Source: CAWHNT01 sp963830775
GTDB lineage: Bacteria; Pseudomonadota; Alphaproteobacteria; Geminicoccales; Geminicoccaceae
DNA length: 64,000 bases
Assembly (NCBI GenBank): GCA_963830775.1
Contig: CAWHNT010000026.1
Coordinates: 84,862 to 148,861, forward strand
Reading direction: 5' to 3'
Made by a program: the position numbers and the translations under genes
The notes under the pieces: model-generated
Database searches by the model: none
Seen by the model: the letters and a program-made list of their open reading frames with translations, nothing else
Told to the model about the DNA's origin: nothing
Shown here: in pieces, positions 18,118 to 26,931 of the stretch
How positions within the stretch are numbered: the stretch's first letter is position 1
Layout: every line of letters begins with the position of its first letter

Positions 18118-19046
18118 TGGCGCCCGCGCTGAGCCGGCGGCACGTGTTGGCAGCTGCAGGCGCAGGGCTCATCAGTCCCCGGGCAGCGGAAGCCCAGCAG
18201 CTCGAGTTCAACTCCGCCTACAATTTCGTCTTCATCGAGCGCTCGGGCAGCCTCGTCACCTTCAAATACGCCGTGAACGGCAGCCGGATGTCCTCGCTCG
18301 ACCTCGCCAATCCGCCTTACCAAGTCGTGCCCTACACGGCCTACTACTACGCGGCCGACCTCGTGCGCCGGAACCCGCGCCAAGTGCTGATGGCGGGATT
18401 GGGTGCCGGCGGCTTCAACCGCTTGTTCAACCTCGTCTACCCCGCGTCCCGGCTCGTCACGGTCGAGATCGACCCCATGATCCGCGACTTGGCCCAACAG
18501 CATGCGGGCTTCACGACCGGCCCCAACAACGAGGTGGCGATCGAAGATGCGCGCATCTTCCTCCGCCGCTCGCGCGAGACCTATGACTGGATAATCCTCG
18601 ACGCTTTCGATCGCGAGGCCCAGATCCCCGTCCACCTGACCACGCAGGAGTTCTTTGCGACGGCCGCCCTGCGCCTGGCCGAGGACGGCGTGATGCTGAC
18701 CAACCTGCATCAGGGCACGCGCTTCTTCGCCAGCGAGGTCCTCACCATCCGTGCGGTGTTCCCCGAGGTGGTCCTGCTCCCGGTCAGGACTCGCGGCAAC
18801 GTCATCCTCATGGCCGCGAAGACACCGGCACCCATCGCCTCCCGCCTCCAGCAGCTCACCGCCGAGGAGCAGGCCCGCTACCGCAGCTACGGCGTCGACA
18901 TGGCAGCAATCGCGGCCGACATGGTCCCGGAGGCCGACTACCTGCCCGTCCTGCAGGAGCACGGGATGGTCCTGACCGACGACTTCGCCCCGGTAGAGAG
19001 CCTCGACCAGCGTCCCATCCCGCCCATCAACCCCGGCGGCCTGTAG
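18114..19046 (+). CDS. Spermidine-synthase-like (SAM-fold) protein with twin-arginine signal
   Basis: A 310-residue protein. Residues 6-12 (LSRRHVL), followed by a hydrophobic AAAGAGL stretch and an alanine-rich region ending AEAQ, form a textbook Tat signal, implying export of a folded protein. The mature part has the spermidine-synthase-type fold: a glycine-rich LMAGLGAGGFNRL loop, the acidic VEIDPMI strand end, EDARIFL, and YDWIILDAFDREAQIPVHL. Such proteins are annotated as spermidine synthases but often lack polyamine activity. A periplasmic location would be odd for an enzyme using decarboxylated SAM, so its reaction is uncertain. It is coupled to the membrane gene upstream and convergent with the secretion genes. 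Confidence 0.78.
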   Translation: MMAPALSRRHVLAAAGAGLISPRAAEAQQLEFNSAYNFVFIERSGSLVTFKYAVNGSRMSSLDLANPPYQVVPYTAYYYAADLVRRNPRQVLMAGLGAGGFNRLFNLVYPASRLVTVEIDPMIRDLAQQHAGFTTGPNNEVAIEDARIFLRRSRETYDWIILDAFDREAQIPVHLTTQEFFATAALRLAEDGVMLTNLHQGTRFFASEVLTIRAVFPEVVLLPVRTRGNVILMAAKTPAPIASRLQQLTAEEQARYRSYGVDMAAIAADMVPEADYLPVLQEHGMVLTDDFAPVESLDQRPIPPINPGGL

Positions 19047-19070
19047 CCGACCTCGCAAGCGCCCACGCGC

Positions 19071-20363
19071 TCAACTCTCCCTGAGCCCTCGCCTGAAGGC
19101 ATCCTTGAGCGGCTGGGTGAGGTAGCTGAGGAAGGTTCGCTGGGCGGTGACGATCAGGGCCTCGGCCGGCATGCCGGGGGCGAGGGTGATGCCCTTGGGG
19201 AGGGCTGCGGCGGGGACGGCGATGCGGGCCTTGTAGTAGGGCTCGCCGGTCTTGGGGTCGGTGAGGCGGTCGGCCGAGACCTCGCGGACCTGGCCCTCGA
19301 TCCGGGGCAGGTTGCGGCTCTTGTAGGCCAGGAGGTGGACCTGGGCCGGGAGGCCGGCATGGACCTCGTCGATGTCCATCGGCGCCACGCGGGCTTCCAG
19401 CACCAGGGTGTCGTCCTGGGGGACGAGGTCCAGGAGCGGGTCGCCGGCACCGACCACGCCGCCCGGGGTCTTGAGCTTGAGGTCGACCACGGTGCCGGCG
19501 ACCGGGGCGGTGATGGTGATCCGGGCCAGCTTGTCGGCGGCGGCGGCCAGCTTCTGCTGCACTTGCGCGAGGTCGCGGCGGGTGGTGGCGAGCTCGTTCG
19601 CCACCGTCTCGGCCCGCTCGCTGCGGAGCGCGGTGATCTGCTGCTGCGCCTCGCCGATGGCCTGCCGGGCGCCGGCCACCGCGGACTGGGCGGTGCCGCG
19701 CAGGCCCTCGATCTGGGCCCGGCTGCGCTCCAGGGCCAGAAGGCGCGGCTTGCGCTCGAGGCCCTTCTGCAGGAGGCCCTTGACGGTCGCGATCTCCTCC
19801 TTGACCAGCACGAGCTGGCTCTCGGCACTGCGGATCTCGGCCTTGTGGCCGGTGATCTGGGCCTCGCTCTGCCGGATGCGCTCGCGCAGGACCGCCTCCT
19901 GGTCGGCCAGCGACCGGGCCCGGCTGGTGAACCGTTCCACCTCGCCCTGGAGCAGGCGGGCCGTGTCCGGATCGGCCCTGGCCGCCAGGAGTGCCTCGGG
20001 GAAGCGGACCTCGGCTGCCCCGGCCTGCTCGGCCGTGAGCCTGGTCTCGGCCGCGGTCAGCGCCCGCCAGTCGGCGAGGAGGGCCGCGTGCTCGGCTTCG
20101 GTGCGGGTGGGGTCGAGCTCGACCAGGGGCTGGCCGGCTGCGACCCGCTCGCCGTCGCGGACCAGGACGCGGTGGACGATGCCGCCTTCCAGGTGCTGGA
20201 TCGTCTTGCGGCTGCCGTCGGGGACGATGATGGCGGGGGCCACGGCGGCACCGGCCAAGGGTGCCGTGGCGGCCCAGCTGCCGAAGCCGGCGAAGAAGGC
20301 CAGTGCCACCGCGGTGCCGGCGAGGAGCGGGCGGCGGAGCGAGGTCGTGGGCGTGTGGTGCAT
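19071..20363 (-). CDS. Type I secretion membrane fusion protein (HlyD/PrtE family)
   Basis: A 430-residue adaptor. It has a short cytoplasmic N-terminus and one transmembrane helix (LLAGTAVALAFFAGFGSWAA), then a lipoyl-like half (SRKTIQHLEGGIVHRVLVRD). A long alanine/glutamate/glutamine-rich coiled coil (about 90-290) follows, then the second lipoyl half (ITITAPVAGTVVDLK) and a beta-barrel ending PGMPAEALIVTAQRTFLSYL. This is the standard architecture of the protein linking the inner-membrane exporter to an outer-membrane TolC. The gene is intact and 12 bp downstream of the exporter gene, so they form an operon. No TolC homologue is in the window. Likely cargo includes RTX proteins such as the pair at 1.8-3.8 kb (inference). 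Confidence 0.92.
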   Translation of the reverse strand: MHHTPTTSLRRPLLAGTAVALAFFAGFGSWAATAPLAGAAVAPAIIVPDGSRKTIQHLEGGIVHRVLVRDGERVAAGQPLVELDPTRTEAEHAALLADWRALTAAETRLTAEQAGAAEVRFPEALLAARADPDTARLLQGEVERFTSRARSLADQEAVLRERIRQSEAQITGHKAEIRSAESQLVLVKEEIATVKGLLQKGLERKPRLLALERSRAQIEGLRGTAQSAVAGARQAIGEAQQQITALRSERAETVANELATTRRDLAQVQQKLAAAADKLARITITAPVAGTVVDLKLKTPGGVVGAGDPLLDLVPQDDTLVLEARVAPMDIDEVHAGLPAQVHLLAYKSRNLPRIEGQVREVSADRLTDPKTGEPYYKARIAVPAAALPKGITLAPGMPAEALIVTAQRTFLSYLTQPLKDAFRRGLRES

Positions 20364-20375
20364 CGGTCTTGCTCC

Positions 20376-22036
20376 TCAGGCGGCACGGCGGATCAGGGTG
20401 GCGAGGACGGCCTCCTTGGGGCCGAAGCGGGCGACGGCGCCGTCCTCCAGGACCAGGACCTTGTCGGCCTGCTGCAGGAGCTGCGGGCGGTGGGTGACGA
20501 TGACGATCGTGACCCCGTCCCGCTTCAGGCGGCCGATCGCGCCTGTCAGCGCCGCCTCGCCCGGCCCGTCCAGGTTGGCGTTCGGCTCGTCCAGGACCAG
20601 GAGGCGCGGGTTGCCGTAGAGCGCGCGGGCCAGGCCCACCCGCTGCCGCTGCCCGCCGGAGAGGGGAAAGCCGCCCTCCTCGAGCCGGGTCTCGTAGCCT
20701 TCGGGCAGGCGCAGGATCATCTCGTGGGCCCCGGCGAGCCAGGCTGCCTCCAGCACCGCCTGCGAGTCGGGCACTTGCGCCATCCGGGCGATGTTCTCGG
20801 CGATCGTGCCCGGCAGGAGGCCCACATCCTGCGGCAGGTAGCCCATGGACCAGGCGAGCTGGGCCGCCGGGTAGTGGTGGAGCTGGGCCCCGTCCAGGCG
20901 GACCGCACCCCGGTCGGGCAGGGCGGTGCCGGCGAGCAGGCGGCAGAGCGTGCTCTTGCCGGCCCCCGAGGGGCCCACGACCACCAGGCATTCGCCGGCC
21001 TCGAGCCTGAAGGCGACATCGTGCAGGAGGGCCCGGCCGTCGGCGGTGCGGACGGTGGCCCCCTCGACCGCGAGCTGGCCCACCGGTGCCGGCAGCAGCG
21101 TGCGCGGGGCCGGCGGGGCGGCCGACAGCAGCTCCCGCAGCCGGGCCCAGCTCTCGCGCGCCGTGCCCACCGTCTTCCACGTCGCCACCATCTGCTCGAC
21201 CGGGGCCAAGGCCTTGCTGGCCAGGATCGAGGCCGCCAGCATGCCGCCCGGCGTCAGCTCGCGCTCCAGCACCAGCCAGGCGCCCAGCCCCATCACCCCG
21301 CTCTGGACCAGGAGGCGGACGAAGCGGGTGAAGCCGCCGATCCCGCCGCCGCGCTCGGCAGCGGCCTGGGTGCGGGCCAGCGCCACACCGCCCATCCGCA
21401 CCAGCCGGGCGGTGAGCGTCTCCAGCATGCCAAGGCCGGTGACCGCCTCGCGCCGGCGCTGCATCGCCTCGGCGAGCCCGGTCGCCTGGTGCTGCACCTG
21501 CCCCGCCTCGCGCAAGGCCCGCCTGGTGACGAGGTCGTTGAGCACGGCCAGGAGGGCCAGCAGCACCGCACTGCCGCCGACAAAGGCCGCGAGGTCGGGG
21601 TGCAGGACCCAGACGATCGCCAGCGCCAAAGGCAGCCAGGGCGCATCGAAGAGGGCGGTGACCACCGGCCCGGCCAGCGCCTGGCGCAGGCTGGCCAGGT
21701 CGCGCACCGCCTGGGCCGCACTGCCCTTGGGGTAGGCGGCCTCGACCGCGGCCGGGAACAGCCGGGTCTCGAAGCCGGCGGCGATCCGCGACAAGAGGCA
21801 GGTCCGCACCCAGTCGAGCACGCCCATGACGCAGCAGCGCCATGATCCCGGCCAGGCTCAGCAGCACCAGCGTCTCGACATGGCCCGAGCCCAGCACCCG
21901 GTCGTAGAGCTGCATGCTGTAGAGCGGCACCGCCAGCATCAGCAGGTTGAGCAAGCAGGCTGAACAGGCCAGCCCAGAAGAGCCCGCCCCACAAGCCCCG
22001 AACCGCCCCACCCCAGCCACGATCAATCGCCCGCAT
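20376..22036 (-). pseudogene. Type I secretion ABC exporter (permease-ATPase, PrtD/HasD type), two frameshifts
   Basis: After correcting two single-base insertions this is a ~553-residue exporter. The N-terminal membrane domain starts MRAIDRGWGGAVRGLWGGLF, continues NLLMLAVPLYSMQLYDRVL and LVLLSLAGIMALL, and then MGVLDWVRTCLLSRI. The ATPase domain is intact: GPSGAGKST Walker A, PLSGGQRQR signature, LLVLDEPN Walker B and VTHRP. The frameshifts lie near 21965 and near 21833 (an extra C before the GTC ATG of VMGVLDW). The length is two bases over a multiple of three, consistent with two insertions. All other residues fit a functional PrtD-type exporter. Sequencing error is therefore plausible, and the largest intact frame (20376-21827) lacks only the first helices. 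Confidence 0.82.
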
Positions 22037-22114
22037 CGTCCGTGCCTCCGTGCTTCGAGGCCGGAAGCTAGGCGGGGCAGGTTGCTGCCCGATCTCTTGC
22101 GCAGCGCCGCAATG

Positions 22115-22759
22115 TTACAATTGTTGCGGCGCGGTCCCGAGCGGCAGCCCGGCTTGCGGGCTCAACCGCCGCGCATCGTCCAGCCGGGCCCTGAGCTCGG
22201 CCAGCGGACCGTAGGACCCGGCAATGAAGCGGCCCTGAGATCCCCTCTCCGACAGTATCGGCTGCGTCAGCTCGCTCGCAACCTGCTCGCTGAGCGTTGC
22301 CGTGCGGCCCCGGACGTCGAAGCCCAGCGCACGAAGACCCGCCGTGAGCTGGGCCGTTGCTGCCTCGGCCGCGGCACGGGGTCGGGCCTCATCGGGAACG
22401 AGGAACAGCAGCTCCAACTTTTCCCCCGGAAGAGCCTCGCGGGCGCCATAGCGGCCAACTGCCACTACCGTCGGGGTCGCCGGAGCGGCCGCCATCTCTG
22501 TCGTAGCCCGCATACGCCGGATCAGGTCAACCACCGCGCTGTCGGCGAGCCGCGTGTAGGCGGTCGACAGATCGGTGCCAGGATCACCATCGGCAAGCCG
22601 CCTGACCACGGCAGCCTGGCCGACCTTCACCAGCGCGTGGAGCCGCGCCAGCTTAGCCTGCGTTGCAGCCGGGCGACTGCCCGCTGGCAAAGTCTCAGCG
22701 CCAATAACCTCCCGGCGGACGGGGATCGGCCCCACCTGTCTGCAGGCGAGTGAGGACAT
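22115..22759 (-). CDS. Degenerate GlnD-like nucleotidyltransferase domain protein
   Basis: A 214-residue protein with the start set at ATG 22759, which has GGAG about 7 nt upstream. Residues ~40-200 align with the N-terminal domain of the PII uridylyltransferase GlnD: PTVVAVGRYGAREALPGEKL corresponds to the GGYGRGELxPxSDxDLLFL catalytic loop, followed by ELLFLVP. A later stretch (ALGFDVRGRTATLSEQV) corresponds to LGLKVGHATRSVDEC. The two catalytic aspartates are replaced (SDxD becomes GEKLE), and the HD and ACT domains of GlnD are absent. It is therefore probably catalytically inactive, either a regulatory paralogue or a decaying fragment. The IS630 element begins about 140 bp upstream of the start. 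Confidence 0.55.
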   Translation of the reverse strand: MSSLACRQVGPIPVRREVIGAETLPAGSRPAATQAKLARLHALVKVGQAAVVRRLADGDPGTDLSTAYTRLADSAVVDLIRRMRATTEMAAAPATPTVVAVGRYGAREALPGEKLELLFLVPDEARPRAAAEAATAQLTAGLRALGFDVRGRTATLSEQVASELTQPILSERGSQGRFIAGSYGPLAELRARLDDARRLSPQAGLPLGTAPQQL

Positions 22760-22896
22760 GGCCATTCTCCGGGTTCGCTGCGCCTGCGTGCCGGACGCGT
22801 CGAGAACGGCGGTCTTGGGCGCACCCTGTTGCCGCCCTATGGCACGGGCGTGCGGGAATGTTTCCAGTGTGTCGCGCGAAGCGCCATGCCGTCCTA

Positions 22897-24063
22897 GTGC
22901 ATGTTCAGGCGAGTTATTGTGCGAGCGGCGGGAGGCGTGAGCAGCGGTAATGATCACAGAGCCGGCGCTGGAGCTCGTCGCCGGTGAGCTTGCGTTCCGG
23001 CTCGGTGACCGCGCGTTTGCCGTGCGCCCAGCGGGGCTCGATCGGGTTGAGCCACGGGCTCTTGCTGGGCAAGCGACAGATCAGCAGGCGGCAGCCGCCG
23101 TCACGCTTGACCCGACGGTTGTGGTCCCTGACCCAGCCATGGACCTCGCGGCTGACATGCCAAGCGGCATTGTCCCACACCAGCGCCAGCACGCGCATGC
23201 CCTCAGCCGCGAGGCGCTCGGCCACCCAGGCCAGGAAGGCGCAGGTCACCGGGCTCACCGGCCGGCCCGCCACGAACCGCAGCAGCATCCGCTCGCGCCC
23301 GGGCAGCCACAGGCCATAGCAGGCCAGCGCCTTCGCCTCGGGGTCCGCGGGATCGGTGGCATGCATGGCAAGGCGAAGGCGTTCGCCAGGTGCCGCCCAG
23401 GCGTGCAGGGCCGGCTGGGCGAAGCGCGAGAACCAGACCTCGTCCTCAAAGCCCAGCGCCCAGTCCGGTCGACCCTGGGCCAGGCTGATCAGCCGGTCGC
23501 GGCGGCGTTTTTTTGCGCGTAAGCCGGATCGGGGCTGGTGAGCCAGCGCTTGGCCCGCTTCCAGCCAACCTCCAGGCGGAGCAGCGCTTGGCGGATGGTC
23601 TCGATGGACAGCACGGAGGCGCTCAGCCCCTCCGCCTGCGCCACCTCCGCCAAGAGCGCCAGTGTCCAGGTGCTGCGGGCGTGGCCGAAGGCACGCGGCG
23701 GCTGGTGCAGGATGGCGCGCAGCCGCTCCCGCTCCACCTCGCCCAGCACCGGGGCAGCACTCTTCGGCCGCGATGAGGCGGCCATGAGGCTCGCCACGCC
23801 GCTGGCGTTGAAGGCGCTGATGCCGTTGCGCACCGTCTGCACCGCGCAACGCAGACCGCGCGCGATCTCCCGCGGGCGACGACCCTCGGCACTCAGGAGC
23901 ACGATCTGAGCGCGCCGGACGGTGAAGGCGTCTGACGCGCGCAAGCCCGCTTCAAGCCGGGCGCGCTCCTCAGCCGCTCGGCTTGCGGACGAAGATGGGC
24001 GGATGCATCCCGGCCAGATCGGACCGGAAACCAGCTCGCACAAGGGGTCCGATGAGGATGCAC
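22897..24063 (-). mobile_element. IS630-family element (copy 1)
   Basis: The ends show imperfect inverted repeats. The segment 22895-22926 (TAGTGCATGTTC ... TTGTGCGAGC) aligns without gaps to the reverse complement of 24034-24065 (TGGTGCATCCTC ... TTGTGCGAGC), with about 22 of 32 positions identical. A TA lies at the left border, as expected for this TA-targeting family; the right border reads CA. The ~1.17-kb size is normal. It sits between the GlnD-like gene and the orphan response regulator and marks the left edge of the transposon-rich region. Confidence 0.75.
22914..24008 (-). pseudogene. IS630 transposase, two frame changes
   Basis: The N-terminal helix-turn-helix part (ASDAFTVRRAQIVLLSAEGR ... 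GISAFNASGVASLM) and the C-terminal DDE part (LGFEDEVWFSRF, VLALVWDNAAWH, LPSKSPWLNPIEPRW) form one IS630 transposase once two shifts are allowed. Near 23967 an extra G separates the initial MHPPIFVRKPS from EERARLEAGL. At 23505-23511 the sense strand reads CAA AAA AAC, containing the heptamer A AAA AAC, and the catalytic part continues in the -1 frame. That could be a programmed -1 frameshift or a simple indel. With the upstream shift also present, the copy as sequenced is probably inactive. Confidence 0.75.
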
Positions 24064-24111
24064 CAGAGCCTCGGTGAATGGCGGAAACCGGGACGCGCAA
24101 CTGGTTGCGAG

Positions 24112-24130
24112 CCCATCAATGCAGTTGATG
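24112..24130. other. Short perfect hairpin upstream of the orphan regulator
   Basis: CCATCAA-TGCAG-TTGATGG forms a seven-base-pair stem with a five-base loop, about 200 bp before the response regulator start and about 50 bp after the IS630 end. No T-run follows on either strand, so a terminator is unlikely. An operator or chance are both possible. The rest of 24064-24336 shows no gene. Confidence 0.3.
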
Positions 24131-24336
24131 GCTGACGTAGTTTGCGGTGGCGGTATTCGACCTCGGCGCCGAGCTGTTGCCGGTGCATGGCGTTGCCGGG
24201 CAGGATTCTTGCGCGACAGCTGGACAATACGGCAGCCATGCGTCGCCGCCCGTCACCATCTGCTTGTCCGCGGCGACGGGTTCATCTTTCATGGCGCTAC
24301 CGTCGGAGCAGGAAGAGGGCAGCGCGGCGCAGGTCC

Positions 24337-25026
24337 ATGGCCGAGATCATCGTGGTCGACGACGAGCCCGACATGCGGGCGATGCTGGCCGATGCTCTTG
24401 GCTTGGCCGGCCATGCGGTCCGCTTGGCGGCGGACGGGGTTGAGCTGCGCCGTCTCATCGCGGAGCGGCCGGCCATGGTCGTGGTCCTCGATGTCGGCCT
24501 GCCGGGCGAGGACGGGTTCCGCCTCGCCCGCTGGCTGCGCGAGCATCACGATCCGGGCATCGTCATGTTGACCGGCGCCAATACCGTGATCGACCGGATC
24601 GTCGGCCTGGAGATCGGTGCCGACGACTATATCGCCAAACCCTGCGCCATGGCCGAGCTGCGGGCCCGGATCGAGGCCGTGCTGCGCCGGCGGCGGCCGC
24701 CCTTGGGGGAAAGCCTGCCCGACGGCATCGTCCGGTTCGGCCCCTATCGCTTCGACACCAAACGCTTCCTGCTCACCGACGGACATGGAAGCGAGGTGCC
24801 GCTGGCGCCGATGGAGCTCGACCTCGTCGCCGCCTTTGCCCTCCACCCGGGCCGCGCCCTCAGCCGCGAGGACCTCCTGCGCCTCGCGCCTCCGCGCGGC
24901 GACGACAGCTTCGACCGCAGCGTCGACAACCGCGTCACCCGCCTGCGCCGAAAGCTCGAGCCTGACCCGACCAGGCCCGAGCTGATCAAGACCCTGCGCG
25001 GTGCCGGGTACATCTATCCGGGCTGA
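24337..25026 (+). CDS. Orphan OmpR-family response regulator
   Basis: A 229-residue regulator. The receiver has the acidic pair in VVDDEPD, phospho-acceptor Asp52 in VLDVGLPGEDG and Lys101 in YIAKP; the winged-helix output domain ends IKTLRGAGYIYPG. It begins at ATG 24337. No kinase is adjacent and both flanks are transposons, so it is an orphan as it stands. It resembles the regulator at 9.9 kb throughout (EIIVVDDEPDxRxML; EDGFxxAR), suggesting paralogy. It might have lost its kinase to insertions or respond to the 10-PAS kinase (inference). The gene is intact, unlike most of its surroundings. Confidence 0.92.
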   Translation: MAEIIVVDDEPDMRAMLADALGLAGHAVRLAADGVELRRLIAERPAMVVVLDVGLPGEDGFRLARWLREHHDPGIVMLTGANTVIDRIVGLEIGADDYIAKPCAMAELRARIEAVLRRRRPPLGESLPDGIVRFGPYRFDTKRFLLTDGHGSEVPLAPMELDLVAAFALHPGRALSREDLLRLAPPRGDDSFDRSVDNRVTRLRRKLEPDPTRPELIKTLRGAGYIYPG

Positions 25027-25224
25027 TGTAACGGCGAAGGCACCCGCCAAGGCTACGTGGTCCGCAGGAGCCAGTCATATCAGCGTTGAGAAATGATTAC
25101 GGGTGTGGTTAGTTAAGGGGATTTGACGAGCGACCGCGGCCGAAGGCTGAGCCGACGGTCTCACAAATGCTCCTACACCAGCACAACGGGATTGATCGAG
25201 CCCAATTGCATCGATGATCGCGAT

Positions 25225-25501
25225 GGATACCCTTCTCAGGGCTGTAGGGCGGGAGAGGGATCAGGGTCAGGTTGCCTGGCAGCACGAATTCCTCGCTGAT
25301 GCGCCAGCCAACGCCGTCGAGGACGAGCGTGCCGCGGTTTGCGGGCGGGCGAGAGCCCGAGAGCCCGGCCAGGAACAAGCCTGTGGCCGTGGTCGAGACC
25401 TCCGCCATGAGCCATTCGACGCCTGCCTCACGTTCGGGGCGGGCGGCCCCGAACAGGTGGATAAATGCAAAGCCCAGCTGATGAAGACAGCACTGTCGCA
25501 C
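25225..25501 (-). pseudogene. IS630-family transposase remnant (C-terminal part)
   Basis: The minus strand encodes LYxFGAARPER-like and VLDGVGWRISEEFVLPGNLT followed by LIPLPPYSPEK. This is the DDE_3 core of IS630 transposases (normally VLDGAGWH ... PENLTLLPLPPYSPELNPVE). The sequence leaves the family pattern right after SPE, and both ends of the gene are missing. It is a fossil only. The flanking 25027-25224 shows no gene. Confidence 0.7.
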
Positions 25502-25599
25502 GCTCCCTTGCTACCAGACGCGGGTAAGGAGGCCCTTCTGGCCGATCTTGGCTCGGTCCATTTCGCCGGGCCAGGAGCGGGGTGAGGGTCCGCCTCTTC

Positions 25600-25792
25600 G
25601 AGCCTCTGGCCGATGACGCCAGCGCACGACCTGGAGAGTGCCGACGCCTTGCTGCCGGATCTCGCGGCCGACGCGCTGATCATGGACAAGGCATTATGCC
25701 GGGGAACGCGTGCTCAAGCGCCTCGAGCGAGCCAGGAACGCCGCCGTGATCCCGTCCAAGGGCGAACTGCAAGAAGCCTCGCAACTCCACCC
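25600..25792 (+). pseudogene. IS5-family transposase remnant
   Basis: The translated fragments LPDLAADALIMDKAL and, one frame over, GERVLKRLERARNAAVIPSK match the central DDE region of IS5/IS427-type transposases (ADxLIADKAYDAD ... VIPPKxNR). A frameshift lies around 25695. The fragment stops exactly where the IS630 copy 2 left end begins at 25793, so that insertion cut it. No continuation was found on the other side. Confidence 0.65.
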
Positions 25793-26930
25793 TAGTGGAC
25801 CAACCAAGACGGATGGTTCCCAATCGGCCATCCTGACCCCATCTGGTCAGGATGCGCGAAGGGATCAGCGTCGAGGTCTCGGCCGCCGACCGTGCCCGGC
25901 TGGAGGCGGTGGTGGCCAATCGCAACCGGCCGCAGAAGCATGTCTGGCGGGCGAGGATCATCCTGGCCACGGCCGAGGGGCTGGGGACGAACGCGATCAT
26001 GCGCCGGGCCGGGGTCTCCAAGCCTTGCGTGTGGCGCTGGCAGGAGCGGTTCATGGCCGAGGGCGTGGACGGGCTTCTGCGCGACAAGACCCGACCGCCC
26101 GGCACGCCGCCTCTGCCGGCGGCCACCGTGGCGCGGGTGGTCGAGCTTACCCTGAGCGAGCCGCCGGGCGAGGCCACGCACTGGACGGGGCAGGCAATGG
26201 CCAAGGCGGTGGGCATCGGCCTGGGCTCGGTGCAGGCGATCTGGAAGGCGCACGGCCTCGTGCCGCATCGGACGAGGACCTTCAAGCTCTCCAGGGATCC
26301 CGAGTTCATTGCCAAGCTGCGTGACATCGTCGGTCTCTACATGAGCCCACCGGCGCACAGCCTCGTGCTCTCGGTCGACGAGAAGAGCCAGATCCAGGCG
26401 CTCGACCGCACTCAGCCCGGCCTGCCGATGAAGGAGGGCCAGCCCGCCACAGCAACCCATGACTATATCCGGCATGGCACGACGACGCTGTTCGCGGCCC
26501 TCAACGTTCTCGACGGGACGGTGCTGGGCCGCTGCATGCAGCGGCATCGCCATCAGGAGTTCATCCGCTTCCTCAACGCCGTCGAGGCGGCGGTGCCGGC
26601 CGGCAAGCTGATCCATGTCGTCCTGGACAACTATGCGGCCCACAAGCACCCGAAAGTCTGGGCTTGGCTGGAGCGGCACCCGCGCTGGACGTTCCATTTC
26701 ACCCCCACCTCCTGCTCCTGGCTCAATGCGGTCGAGGGCTTCTTCGCCGTGCTGACCAAGCGCCGCCTTCGGCGTGGCAGCTTCAGCTCGCTGGTCGACC
26801 TCCAGGCCGCCATCAACCGCTACCTCGCCGAGCACAACACCGACCCCAGGCCCTTCATCTGGACCGCCGAGCCGGACAGCATCATCGAGAAGGTCAGGCG
26901 TGGGTATCAAGCGTCTCGGTCGATCCACTA
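25793..26930 (+). mobile_element. Intact IS630-family element (copy 2)
   Basis: Terminal inverted repeats are 25793-25810 (TAGTGGACCAACCAAGAC) and 26913-26930 (GTCTCGGTCGATCCACTA), matching at 15 of 18 positions when one is reversed. The TA at each extremity is the expected target duplication. The element is 1,138 bp and carries one uninterrupted transposase. It is among the better-preserved mobile elements here and interrupts an older IS5 remnant. Confidence 0.88.
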
Positions 26931-26931
26931 G
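25852..26931 (+). CDS. IS630-family transposase, intact
   Basis: A 359-residue transposase. The N-terminal helix-turn-helix (GLGTNAIMRRAGVSKPCVWR) is followed by a second winged helix (TGQAMAKAVGIGLGSVQAIW). The DDE catalytic core has Asp in LVLSVDEKSQIQALDR, Asp in HVVLDNYAAHKHP and Glu in CSWLNAVEGFFAVL. This DEKSQIQALDR subgroup is common in Rhizobiales and Rhodospirillales. The frame is complete and the stop falls in the right terminal repeat. It should be able to move its own element and related copies. Confidence 0.93.
   Translation: MREGISVEVSAADRARLEAVVANRNRPQKHVWRARIILATAEGLGTNAIMRRAGVSKPCVWRWQERFMAEGVDGLLRDKTRPPGTPPLPAATVARVVELTLSEPPGEATHWTGQAMAKAVGIGLGSVQAIWKAHGLVPHRTRTFKLSRDPEFIAKLRDIVGLYMSPPAHSLVLSVDEKSQIQALDRTQPGLPMKEGQPATATHDYIRHGTTTLFAALNVLDGTVLGRCMQRHRHQEFIRFLNAVEAAVPAGKLIHVVLDNYAAHKHPKVWAWLERHPRWTFHFTPTSCSWLNAVEGFFAVLTKRRLRRGSFSSLVDLQAAINRYLAEHNTDPRPFIWTAEPDSIIEKVRRGYQASRSIH

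Noticed and set aside
19335..21845. A plus-strand open frame of 836 codons opposite the type I secretion genes
   Set aside because: The minus strand holds clear HlyD and ABC motifs; the plus-strand translation is low-complexity Arg/Gly/Ala/Leu.
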